From contig JASJZC010000001.1 in the NCBI GenBank assembly GCA_037178855.1, positions 7,068,001 through 7,132,000 on the forward strand: a stretch of DNA of 64,000 nt. The letters run 5' to 3'. Each line of letters starts with the position of its first letter. Within the stretch, counting starts at the first letter, position 1. Shown in pieces: positions 1 through 9,999 of the stretch. Under the pieces are notes generated by a model. That model worked only from the letters and a program-made list of their open reading frames with translations, did not search any database and was not told the origin of the DNA. Source of the DNA: Oscheius sp. JU75. Taxonomy: Eukaryota; Nematoda; Chromadorea; Rhabditida; Rhabditidae. A program made the translations under genes and the position numbers.

Positions 1-23
1 TTCAAAGTAAATAGGTAATTCAG

Positions 24-639
24 GTCGGTCTCGATGTGGCCGAACATGTAGGAGTCTTCTTGAGTCAAGCTCTTGGACCTCGAGCTGGAGGAGTCGATGG
101 AAGTCTGCTCACGGATCTGGTCAAGGCTGGATTCAAGGGAAGAAAGACAGGAAAAGGTTTGTGGGAAATTCTGGGCAAAAGACAAAAACAATTCTTTTTA
201 GGAATTTTCGACTATGGTGACGGGAAGAAGGGAAGCAAGAAGATCAACGACGACGCTGTCAAACTGCTAGGAAAATATAGAAAAGAGCCTGTGGCCAGTT
301 GTGCTTCGACTGAGGATCGTCAAATGCGTCTCATTTCTCGATTCATCAACGAGGCTGCTATCTGTCTCGAGGAAGGAGTCATTTCTGGGCCTGTAAGTTT
401 TTCCATATTTCTACATACAGAACAACCATCTTCAGTCCGACGGAGATATCGCCTCGGTCTTTGGCATTGGCTTCCCTCCATTCTGGGGAGGTCCCTTCCG
501 TTTCGTCGATCTCTATGGAGCTGACAGACTAGTGGACAAGATGAACAAATTCGCCGGTGCCTACGAGAGTGTCCAATTCACCCCCTGCCAACTCCTTCAA
601 GACCATGCTCGTTCTGGTAAGAAGTTCTACAACAACTAG
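24..639 (+). CDS. HADHA: Mitochondrial trifunctional enzyme alpha subunit, C-terminal part
   Basis: This is the 3' end of a gene entering from the left edge. The protein would catalyse the enoyl-CoA hydratase and 3-hydroxyacyl-CoA dehydrogenase steps of mitochondrial fatty-acid beta-oxidation. An acceptor precedes base 24. Two tiny in-gene introns are clear: 157-201 (45 bp, in frame, so it could be mistaken for coding) and 393-435 (43 bp). The spliced product reads [17 protein letters not shown], then [33 protein letters not shown] and [12 protein letters not shown], all hallmark HADHA C-terminal blocks. The stop is TAG at 637-639, with AATAAA at 726-731. Only the dehydrogenase C-terminal region is in the window; the hydratase domain lies upstream. 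The next gene begins only about 100 bp beyond the poly(A) signal on the same strand. Confidence 0.93.
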
Positions 640-725
640 ACTGTGAAATCCGCTCCCATTTTTTGATGTTTGTACCATACTCTTTTACTACGAGTCTAGA
701 TTTGTCCCCTTTATGGGTATACAGG

Positions 726-731
726 AATAAA
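726..731 (+). terminator. Poly(A) signal AATAAA of the HADHA gene
   Basis: Canonical AATAAA 87 bp after the HADHA stop codon and about 110 bp before the ATG of the next gene. No further coding sequence is visible between them. Confidence 0.7.
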
Positions 732-839
732 TTATTTTAACTTGATCTGTTCCTGATGACGGGGTAGGGGGGCTTCGGATTAGAAGCCCCACCCTAAGGC
801 TGCTCGACAGTAGCGCGTGTGTTCAAGAGTGCTCATCCA

Positions 840-2090
<1,251 letters not shown>

Positions 2091-2231
2091 GGCGATTGAG
2101 AACGGGTCGACGACTTAAATTGATTGACTGACTGAAAATTTAACTTTTGTAATATTTCTGCCTCATGTTCCAGACAGTTGTGAGAGCTCTTTTTATTCCA
2201 ATTGCCCCAAAACATTGCCAGTCACCCCTAG

Positions 2232-2645
2232 CTATGACAATGGTGATTGGCTTCTGATGGCGATGGCAGTTCCTCTGACCACACAGACCACAGCGGTTAA
2301 ATGAACGCCCTGGGCGTCGTTGGTACATGAGTAGCGGAATCCATACTTTGAGTCAGCAGTCACGTCGTCTTCCCTTCCGCCAAGAGCGACCAGCTTGTTA
2401 CCGATGTTGCACCCGACCAGCTCGACGTGAGATTCGCGTCCAAACTTGACAAATTCGCTTACGAAGGGAGATCCCGGTTTGCTGATGAAACTGGTACTTT
2501 GGTTGATACGCGAAGAGAGAAGCTGTACCTGTCCAACCAGGCAGTTGTCCCTGCTAGTCACAGGGTAGCTGTCAGCCAAGGTCACTCCAAATACTGCCAG
2601 GAGAACGAAAAAACATCGTCGTGTTTCAGTGACGGCAGTCTGCCT
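2232..2645 (-). CDS. Small secreted Cys-containing protein, MIG-18-type FnI-like
   Basis: The reading frame begins after an acceptor near 2650 (TTTAACAG on the minus strand). It starts with a hydrophobic run, CFFVLLAVFGVTLADSYP, that looks like a signal peptide. The mature part contains GCNIGNKLVALGGRE and then YGFRYSCTNDAQGVHL ending in a further Cys. The spacing C-x(4)-K-x(3)-G...G-x-R-Y-S-C...C resembles the nematode domain called abnormal cell migration protein 18-like fibronectin type I. An AATAAA occurs just past the stop near 2200. The initiating ATG is not in this exon, so a 5' exon is missing from the model. A related protein lies at 4391-4866. Function is unknown; an extracellular matrix role is only a guess. 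Confidence 0.45.
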   Translation of the reverse strand, partial: RQTAVTETRRCFFVLLAVFGVTLADSYPVTSRDNCLVGQVQLLSSRINQSTSFISKPGSPFVSEFVKFGRESHVELVGCNIGNKLVALGGREDDVTADSKYGFRYSCTNDAQGVHLTAVVCVVRGTAIAIRSQSPLS

Positions 2646-2649
2646 GTTA

Positions 2650-3013
2650 AATAGTTTCTTCCCTTTTCACTATTCTTGAACCTCTTCTTATTAGAATTTG
2701 CTCGATATTTTTCACGCTTCTGTAACTGAATGACTGTTTCTTTGCATTGCAAGCATTCAGATTCATCCGACAGAAAGTCTCTTCTTTCGTCTGCGACTGT
2801 GCCAAGTTCGGGAAAAAGCAACATCATTAGGTTCGTATCTCTAGAGAACTGAAGTAAAGCAAGAGTTGCTATTTGGCTCCAGAGACTTCGGACGAATTCT
2901 TCTTGAAAGTAAAGGAGACCAAGCAGATTTCGGAGCTCGACAACGGAATCATGTGCTCCAGCAGTTTGGACAACCTCAATGCCTACTAGAACACAAATAA
3001 ACCCAGTTTGCAT
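2650..3013 (-). CDS. Hypothetical protein, possibly a 5' exon of the neighbour
   Basis: An open frame of about 120 codons starting MQTGFICVLVGIEVV, hydrophobic at its beginning, followed by a mixed, leucine-rich stretch (LRNLLGLLYFQEEFVRSLWS) and a Lys/Arg-rich tail. I do not recognise a family. It lies immediately upstream of the FnI-like secreted protein on the same strand and may be part of that gene, a separate gene, or a decayed fragment. Codon use is unremarkable. Transcript evidence would decide. Confidence 0.3.
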
Positions 3014-3221
3014 AGAAGTGTTTCGGTTGAATCGTCTGAGAAGCTGATCTCCGGTTTAAACGGGAAATCCTTCTTGGAGAAACAAACTCCTGGTAGAGAA
3101 ATAGATATAGAGAGTCAGTTCCTCAAAAACTCCTACTAAATTGTCTTCCATACAAAAGTTTACAAAAAAACTAAAGCTTGTTCAAAATGCGAAAAGGAGG
3201 AACAATCAGGAGTTTATAACG

Positions 3222-4334
3222 ATGTGGGATCGATGTCTCCTCGTCCTGGCCTTTGTCGTCGCTACCACCGCAGCGAACCGAGTGGCGGATCATGTCTTCT
3301 TCGGCAACGCGCCTGACCCAAGCCATTCGACCTACATTCCAGCGGTTCCGATGGAGAACGGAGAGCGAATCAAGTCCTTCTTCGACCGACTCTACACGAC
3401 ATCCAAAAACACCAAGTTCCGCTTCAGTTTCAATCCGGCCAGATGCGACAACCAGCTGGAACACGAGGTCGTCTTGGGCTTTCTGGACGACTGGCTGCCG
3501 GGACAGAAGCTGACTGTGAAGATGTTGAAGAATCGCATGGTCTTCAAAGGACGTCAACTGGAGCAACTCAAGGATGATGTTCTCTGGCACCGGGCGTATG
3601 GCTACCACTCGATGCGCTTCGTAGAAGGCAACCAATACCCAAGCAATCTCTCCAATTTGTATGTAGCTTTGAAGATGAACGAGGCCCATTTCTACGTGGA
3701 AGTCACTCAATCCATCCTTCGTCTTTATCTGTTCGAGGAGAACAGTCACTATGTCAAGTTCTATCAGACGATCATGACGAGCAAACAACAGGCCCGCTAC
3801 TTCGTCCTCATGGCCAACCAGTATAACAGCTGTCCTACCTTCATCTCCATGATCGACCCACAATTCCCCTACTGGGTCCAAGAGATGCCCATCACCACAG
3901 CCAAAGGAATTCCTCCGCCCAAGACCAACTTTATCGAGCATTCATACGGAGTTTTCGATATCGTACTCTGGGCAACTCTAGCTACCATCATCTACTGTGT
4001 CTCCGTCTCCAAGGTCGTCATTCCGATGTATCTCAGCCGGGTTTACCCGATAGGAGCAACTGCACAGGCTGCCGATGTCCAAGTTGTGAACTACGGAATC
4101 AGGACGGAGTTGCAGCAGTCGACCAAAGAGGAAACCGTTCGCTCAGGCGCCAGAAATCTCAAGAAGATGCATTCTCTTAACAAAGCCTCGAAGTCGTTGA
4201 AGAAGAAAAGGATCCTTCGATCGACGAAAAACTCGAAGGAGCAGCTGCTCAAGACCCAGGACAGCGAGTCCCTGAAGAAGGCGCCGAACAAGGGCATGAG
4301 CGAGGAGCCGACTCAACAGGACCACAACGTCTGA
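3222..4334 (+). CDS. Single-pass membrane glycoprotein, unknown family
   Basis: An intronless gene of about 370 codons, unusual in this window. I choose the ATG at 3222 because it is followed directly by a signal-peptide-like stretch, MWDRCLLVLAFVVATTAANR; an upstream in-frame ATG at 3141 would put 27 basic residues before it. The ectodomain of about 225 residues has few cysteines (RCDNQ, NSCPTF) and one Asn-Leu-Ser sequon. One membrane segment follows (IVLWATLATIIYCVSVSKVV). The cytoplasmic tail of about 100 residues is very rich in Lys, Ser and Arg. AATAAA lies near 4361. I recognise no domain. The layout (signal peptide, ectodomain, one helix, basic tail) suggests a type I surface or ER protein. 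Confidence 0.75.
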   Translation: MWDRCLLVLAFVVATTAANRVADHVFFGNAPDPSHSTYIPAVPMENGERIKSFFDRLYTTSKNTKFRFSFNPARCDNQLEHEVVLGFLDDWLPGQKLTVKMLKNRMVFKGRQLEQLKDDVLWHRAYGYHSMRFVEGNQYPSNLSNLYVALKMNEAHFYVEVTQSILRLYLFEENSHYVKFYQTIMTSKQQARYFVLMANQYNSCPTFISMIDPQFPYWVQEMPITTAKGIPPPKTNFIEHSYGVFDIVLWATLATIIYCVSVSKVVIPMYLSRVYPIGATAQAADVQVVNYGIRTELQQSTKEETVRSGARNLKKMHSLNKASKSLKKKRILRSTKNSKEQLLKTQDSESLKKAPNKGMSEEPTQQDHNV

Positions 4335-4390
4335 AGAGCCCGAGTGATACAGACGACTACAATAAAGGTCTTACAGGTATTCTATTCTTC

Positions 4391-4866
4391 TTATGGTAGT
4401 GTAATAGGGGATAGAGAAGTTCTGACTCTAACAGGGGACAGCGAAAGGTTATTGAGTATACAGTCTTTGAAGACGTTCTTGTCGTGAGAGCAGCCGAGCT
4501 GATAACCGTCTTTAGAACAGTGACAGTACTGTTCCAGGGAGTCAATAAACTTGGTCTGTTCCAGTTCCAGAACAACCTCATTTTCGGTCTCTGGAGCGAG
4601 AAGACAAGCTTTCGACTTCATGAAGATGCTGTTCTCATTCTTCTCACAGATGTACCTATAGCGAAGTTTTCGAAGTCTTGTTCGATAAACGTGAAGGTCT
4701 CTCCAAACTTGATGTACTTGTTGTATTTGCAGCCATCATAGCGAGTCTTGATCGAGTACTCTTCTCCCGAAGTACAGGACACTCGAAAGCCGGTCTTCAC
4801 GGTGTCAGAAGCTGTGTCGATCGACTCTCCGATCGGCACGAAGGTGTCCTTGATTATGCAGCCTAA
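4391..4866 (-). CDS. Secreted protein with two FnI-like repeats (MIG-18 type)
   Basis: Two exons are visible, joined across an intron of only about 35 bp (4656-4690). The product has two units: C-x(8)-P-I-G-E-S...K-T-G-F-R-V-S-C...Y-D-G-C, then YIKFGETFTYICEKNENS ending in KAC. A Cys-rich tail follows (YCHCSKDGYQLGC). This alternation of GE-x-x and Y/F-x-C blocks matches the nematode MIG-18-like fibronectin type I module. The 5' exon with the signal peptide is not identified. It converges with the 3222-4334 gene (57 bp between stops) and is head-to-head with the 4903-5535 gene. A role in extracellular matrix is inferred from the family only. Confidence 0.5.
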
Positions 4867-4902
4867 ACTGTATCTTCCTCAGCTGTTCATTGAGACCCGC
4901 CA

Positions 4903-5535
4903 ATGTATTTCGTGATGAAACGGCGTCCGAAGACCTTGCAGCCTTCCACTCGTATCAATTTCGGTTCGTATAGGAAGAGAAACATCGATGTCATGCGAAG
5001 GATCAGTGGAGGCATCTACAGCTCTGTAAGTCTTCAATGCTCTTTTCTCGAACAATGCTCTTTTCGCCATTTGTCAAGGGCAAGTTTTTTTGTCAGAAAA
5101 TAGCGAAAAACTTGGCAGAAGTTACATTTGTCAAGTGTTACCCGCGACAATTCTTGATAAGTGCCAAGTTTTTCCAATTTTATAAGTTGGATATTTCAGG
5201 GATGTGTCTACGACTTCTTTCTCATCCAATCAGACAGTCCCGACCAGAAGACTCTCTTTATCAAGATCAACAGAATGATGTATAATAGAGACTGTTATAC
5301 TGTGATGTTCGTCTGGGATTTGAGCCAGTAAGACCTCGATCTCTCTCTCCATTGGGTCACCAACTTCAGTGTCGTTCTCTGCAAAGCGCCTTTGGATCTT
5401 TCTACCATTTTTGAAGTGGTTTCGGCAGAAACAACCGTGGAGAACAAGAAGAAACGACTGGATAGTTTTCTTCATGAGATGGTGGAACATTATAAGCCGG
5501 AAGAATTGTCAGTCGGTACGACAATGCAACAGTAA
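4903..5535 (+). CDS. Small conserved-looking hypothetical protein, three exons
   Basis: A clean three-exon model. Exon 1 is 4903-5025, exon 2 is 5200-5327 and exon 3 is 5370-5535, with consensus donors (GTAAGT, GTAAGA) and acceptors (TTTCAG, CTTCAG) and all junctions in frame. The product is about 138 residues. It starts MYFVMKRRPKTLQPSTRINF and contains a Cys/Tyr/Phe-rich core (GCVYDFFLIQ, YNRDCYTVMFVWDLSH) and an acidic-amphipathic C-terminal helix (ENKKKRLDSFLHEMVEHY). There is no signal peptide or membrane segment. AATAAA overlaps the region just after the TAA. I do not recognise the family. Confidence 0.6.
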
Positions 5536-5789
5536 TAAACTATTCAAAACAAACGACACATTAGAACATTAGCTGAGAAGCAACAGGGTGCTATTTGCTC
5601 ATTTTGTGACAATTATCTCCTCTGCCGCATGGTTCTACGAGACAGGTCACCCGCCTACGAACTTCCTTCGTCCCCATTACTCAAAACTCTTCCTTTCCAT
5701 TAGATACGAGCCATAACTGTCTGCTTACAGTATAGATTCAAACGAAGGAAAGGTTGTATGTCGTTGTCGAGGGTCGTTTATCGTGGGAA

Positions 5790-6050
5790 ACAGACTTTCT
5801 GCCCACTTCATAATTGCGTTCAGACAGGCTGGGCAAAGATCTTCTGGACGGACATGGACGTCCTTCCTGTGAAATGCACAGACCTCCCTCTTCTCCCGGA
5901 CAGAGTCTTTCTGCCCACTTCATAATTGCTTCCCTCACTCGGAACACGAGGACCTTCCTTCGGAGGACACCGGCGATCTTCCTGTGAAAAACACTCGTCC
6001 CCTGTCCTGGCCACTCTCCTTGGCAACAAGAAAGAGAGATAAGGATAATG
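5790..6050. repeat. Short degenerate tandem duplication
   Basis: The sequence TCTGCCCACTTCATAATTG occurs at about 5800 and again at about 5910. Each copy is followed by similar text including CTTCCTGTGAAA. The two units are about 110 bp apart and diverged. No protein reading is convincing here. Confidence 0.5.
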
Positions 6051-6143
6051 AATAGAAAAAGTCTCATCGTTGATAAAGCGACTGATTGTTGTAGTTTTAT
6101 TTCGGTGCTTACAACACATTATTACTTGGAGAAAGACTATATA

Positions 6144-6905
6144 CTATACATTGCTGGGCAGCACCTTCTCGTTAATAAGTCGGAAGTCATGTTCTTCGGC
6201 TGTCCGTCTCCAAAGAAGGTGGAAAGTAACTGTGGGTATGGCGGAGAGAGCAATCTTCAGTAGACAGAAAAGAAAGGCAGCCGTTTGAATATCACTACCT
6301 GTAAACTTCGCTAGAGAAGTTTTACTGTTTGACATACCCTCGAAACCGAACTTGTAGAGAGTTCCCTCTGTTGTGTAGTATCTCGTATAGAGACTGTTGA
6401 TGAGCTGTCCAATGGGCAGAACGAGAATCAGCTGAAATTTTTTTGTTTCATCAACTTGCGCCACCGCAACTTCTGCCTCCCCGATCACTAATGTGATTTG
6501 TGATCGACAAAGACTTACCCAGCTGACGATGAAGGCATTTCGATAGGCGAGATGACTATTTTCGTAGATTGCGTATCCCATGAAGAACGAAAGACAGAGG
6601 ATGGAAAGGCATAGCATCGCTGAGAGAGGCAGATCACTGGTGTCTGAAAGGTTCTACGTTCGGTTTTATGTGTCGCTGAGATATGCTGCGATGTTAGTCA
6701 AATGCCAATTCAAAATATTCTGTTTTAAAAGATCTTACAAAATTTTGCTTTACACAAAATTTCACTTTTGAGAGTACATATTTTAACACTTTCAGATTGT
6801 AAAACTGAGCCATACCTAACACTACTTACCATTTTCCTGGATGCTCCAAAATATAGCCGTGAAGAAGTTATAGACGGACCAGAGACCAATAGGAATGACA
6901 GAAAT
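6144..6905 (-). CDS. Multipass membrane protein, partial model
   Basis: At least three exons read from right to left. The 5'-most visible exon encodes IPIGLWSVYNFFTAIFWSIQ; a second (up to about 6640) encodes LSAMLCLSILCLSFFMGYAI and a further YRNAFIVSW segment. After an intron of about 97 bp the last exon encodes LILVLPIGQLINSLYTRYYT, then FLFCLLKIALSAIPTVTFHL and a short tail. Junctions are in frame (phase 1 between exons 1 and 2). Three or four membrane helices are evident. The 5' end is somewhere between 6905 and 7060. I do not recognise the family. Confidence 0.5.
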
Positions 6906-7121
6906 AGCACCGAGATTTCTGAGAGGCTTGAGAGAAGCTTGAGTAGAGAGAGAGAACATTTGGGAGAAGCTTGTAGACAGCGAAGAGAGCGGGAAGAAAT
7001 GGTGGCGAAGAAGACCAGTGGTTACCTCTTATCTTTAAGAATGACCGCAACACACGTGATCTATTGAAATCTTGAAATAAATAGAAAAAGGGACAAAAAA
7101 GTTGCAAAATGGGATAGAAAT

Positions 7122-7182
7122 GATAGAAATGGCAGACATCTAGTTATAGAAATGACTGAAATCATGATTTCTTCTTCGAAAG
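7122..7182 (+). repeat. Direct repeat, left copy
   Basis: About 61 bp beginning GATAGAAATGGCAGACATCT, repeated at 9578-9638 in the same orientation with only a few mismatches. The two copies bracket the palindrome/CAGA repeat block. Confidence 0.7.
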
Positions 7183-7714
7183 AAAAATAGCTGAAAATAC
7201 GGAAAAAGACAAAATTAACTGAAAATACGGAAAAGGACAAAAAAAAGCCCGCGATTCCTGGTCATTTGGTTGTTTTTTGTGAACACACTATAACGTGGGT
7301 TACACAGAGTGAACGGTAAACCACACGAAAAAGCCACCTATATAAGATTCGCAGCTCAAAAACAAAGTGATAGGAGGAGCAGCTGATAGTGAAACTGCCC
7401 GTTCCAGAAGACTGCGGGGTTATATAATGGACCCGTACCCATTGCATCAGCAAACAAGATATTTGCTTTACCGAGATAATTTGTGCGAAAATGATGGAAG
7501 ACTTTCGTCAGCCATCGTGACAACTGATTTCTTTGGATCCTATTTTTGGAGGATTTCGGCATAACTGACCACGAGATCCTTGAGAGCTAATTGGATCAAC
7601 GATTCGATGACAAAACTTGCAACATGTCATCGCGGATCCAAGGAGTCCACTGGGGGTAAAAAGATGTATTAAAATGCTGGTACATAAAACATTACAATCA
7701 AGTATAAAAAAAGA

Positions 7715-7852
7715 CTACAACTTGCAACAATTTCTAGATTTCTTCTCGTCGAGGCACGAACTGTAGGTGTGTAGATTGAGGCTGGATGGATAAGGAGCTC
7801 CGTCCGTGTAGGCTACGGGTCCTTTCTTGGCAATCAGGTCGGCCGCCAGCTT
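7715..7852 (-). CDS. Orphan terminal exon with C-terminal CCKL
   Basis: A 45-codon open stretch on the minus strand ending in TAG. It reads KLAADLIAKKGPVAYTDGAP, then PSSLNLHTYSSC, and ends KKSRNCCKL. The composition looks coding, and the last four residues (CCKL) fit a CaaX-like prenylation signal, with Leu favouring geranylgeranylation. There is no ATG, and the sequence upstream is repeat DNA, so the rest of the gene is either far upstream beyond the repeats or lost. Family not recognised. It could be a terminal exon or a relic. Confidence 0.3.
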   Translation of the reverse strand, partial: KLAADLIAKKGPVAYTDGAPYPSSLNLHTYSSCLDEKKSRNCCKL

Positions 7853-7856
7853 AACA

Positions 7857-9370
7857 AGTAATGCTAACGCCCCTTGGGGCTCAATGCCAGTAATAATCCG
7901 ATTCTTCCAAAAGTGCTCGATATGTACTTTCTTCTGTTCAACTGTCCCTTTCCTCCCACTTCAACCTGTCCGCATTCCCTCCAATCGAGGTACCGTGACA
8001 GGAGCAACGTTTCCCCAACGAAGCCATCTCCCAAACTGTCTCTACTTTGACTTGACTTGCAAACAATTAGTGTGCGCACAAAATAGTGCATACTAATTGG
8101 CAATATTGGCTTCAGACAGACAGACAGAGACGCGAGGACATTTTAAACTAGACAAGCTAGCCTAACTTGTTGGGCCCCTTGAGGCATATCTACCTTGTCC
8201 TTTCCCCAGCAAAAACGATTGCTGATGTCATTTCTAATAAGTGAAACTCACTTTCCACTCTTTGACCCCACTTTCTATCCCTCAAACCCACTTCCCTTTC
8301 ACTCTTTGAACCCATTTCCCATTCCTCAACCAAGCTCCCTGTCCAAGTAATGCTATCGCCCTTTGGGGCTCAATGCCAGTAATCATCCTTCCAAAACTGC
8401 TCGATTTCTACTACCTTCTGTCCAACTGTCGTGACTCTTCACACTTCAACCTGTTCGCATTCCCTCCAATCGAGGTACCGTGACAGGAGCAACGTCCTCC
8501 CAAGTCCTCCTACTTCCCGAACTGACTCGATTTGGCTTGACTTGTCAACAATTAGTGTGCGCACAAAATAGTGCTCACTAATTGGCAATATTGGCTTCAG
8601 ACAGACAGACAGACAGAGACGCGAGGACATTTTAAACTAGACAAGTTAGGCTACGCCCCTTCGGGGCTCATTGAACCCACTTCCAATTCGTCAAAAACCA
8701 CTGAATCCACTTACCTTTCTTCTAACCCACTTCCTATATCCCAAGTCACTTCCCATTCTTTGAACCCATTTCTTATTCTATAAACAGATTCTCTTACCCT
8801 CGTACTCACTTCCCACCCCTCGAAAAACGTCCCATCCCATTTCCCTTTCACTTTTTGAACCCAATCTCCTTGAATTAAACCCACTTCCCACCCTTTGAAC
8901 CCATTTCCTATCCCTCGAACCCTCTTCCACTCTTTAAACTCACTTTTTACCTTTTGAACCCTCTTCCCTACCATTATATCCTACTTCCTATCTTTTGCTT
9001 CTTCTCACCCTTTGAACCCGTTTTCTATCTCTCGACACACCCCAACTCCCTATTCAAGTAATGCTATCGCCCCTAGAGGGGCTCAATGACAGTTATATCC
9101 TCTGATACCTTTGAATTTTGCCCGGTTTCTATTCCCTTCTGTCAGCCTGTACTGGTCCTTCTCTCTCACTTCGCCCTGTTCGCATTTTCCGCGCCAGTCG
9201 AGCTACCATGACAGAAGCAACGTCCTCCCAAAGAAGGTATCTCCCGAACTGACTTGACTTGCAAACAATTAGTGTGCGCACAAAATAGTGCACACTAATT
9301 GGCAATATTGGCTTCCGACAGACAGACAGACAGACAGACAGAGACGCGAGGACAATTTAAAATAGATGTC
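7857..9370. repeat. Three diverged repeat units with palindrome and CAGA tract
   Basis: Three units start at about 7857, 8345 and 9056 with a hairpin-forming GCCCCTTGGGGCTCAATG-like block. All contain TTCCCTCCAATCGAGGTACC or a variant. All then have a near-perfect palindrome (8064-8100, 8549-8585, 9265-9301), CAATTAGTGTGCGCAC / GTGCACACTAATTG around a short A-rich centre. It is followed by GGCAATATTGGCTTC, a (CAGA)n tract of increasing length, and GACGCGAGGACATTTTAAA. Units 1 and 2 are separated from the next by a degenerate minisatellite of about 20 bp, built on ACCCACTTCC and TTTGAACCC. No protein is encoded. Confidence 0.85.
8670..9050. repeat. Degenerate minisatellite, pyrimidine-rich
   Basis: Imperfect repeats of about 20 bp combining CACTTCCCA and CTTTGAACCCATTTCC. 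A shorter stretch of the same pattern is at 8245-8345. It lies between palindrome-bearing units. Confidence 0.7.
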
Positions 9371-9577
9371 AGGAAATGTAGGAGGAGGGAGAATTTCATT
9401 GACAAGAACAGAAGCCTCTTGTGAGTGTTTCTCCTTGACTACCGTCCTTGTCTTCTACATCTCTCTCGCAGTCACTATCGATCTCTCCTTCTCCAAAATA
9501 GAATCATCTTCACCCTTCTGATAGTCGTTCGATATTTGTTCTATCGGCTCATTCTCCACGTTTTCGTTCTATTTATA

Positions 9578-9638
9578 GATAGAAATTGCAGACATCTAGT
9601 TTTAGAAATGACTGAAATCATGATTTCTTCTCCGAAAG
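9578..9638 (+). repeat. Direct repeat, right copy
   Basis: Near-identical to 7122-7182, beginning GATAGAAATTGCAGACATCT. It lies about 210 bp after the last palindrome unit. Confidence 0.7.
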
Positions 9639-9999
9639 ATTTCAATAAAGTTGTTTTGTGTGTTGTGATCATTCTGATAAGAAATCACGTGGAGCAGGAA
9701 TGCCTACTTATGCAGCGATTGTGGTCATCCCATCATCCCGCGTACGTCTCGCCCACATAAGGAGTCAATCTCCAACCTGGAATATTCTCAAAGTAACAGC
9801 CTGAATCATTTTTATTAGTTGTCCCACTTCCTAGAGGAATGGTATTGACATTGTCAAAAGGACATTCTGGAACTAGTTATTGTGTGCATGAACGATATCT
9901 CATCTGAAGGAGAATACGGATGAGAGAAGTGAATGAGCCTACTCAAAAAGATAACTGGACGTACATTTTTCCTTTCGCAAGCAGACATTCGTAGCCTTT

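Noticed and set aside
3171-3941. 256-codon minus-strand ORF
   Set aside because: It lies fully opposite the intronless membrane-protein gene and mirrors its codons, so it is an antisense shadow.
4903-5103. Reading the 4903 region as an intergenic ORF without introns
   Set aside because: The three-exon model with consensus splice sites keeps the frame for about 138 residues, which chance ORFs in this window do not do.
9425-9760. 111-codon plus-strand ORF downstream of the repeats
   Set aside because: It includes the direct repeat copy in frame and shows low-complexity hydrophobic text with no splice support.
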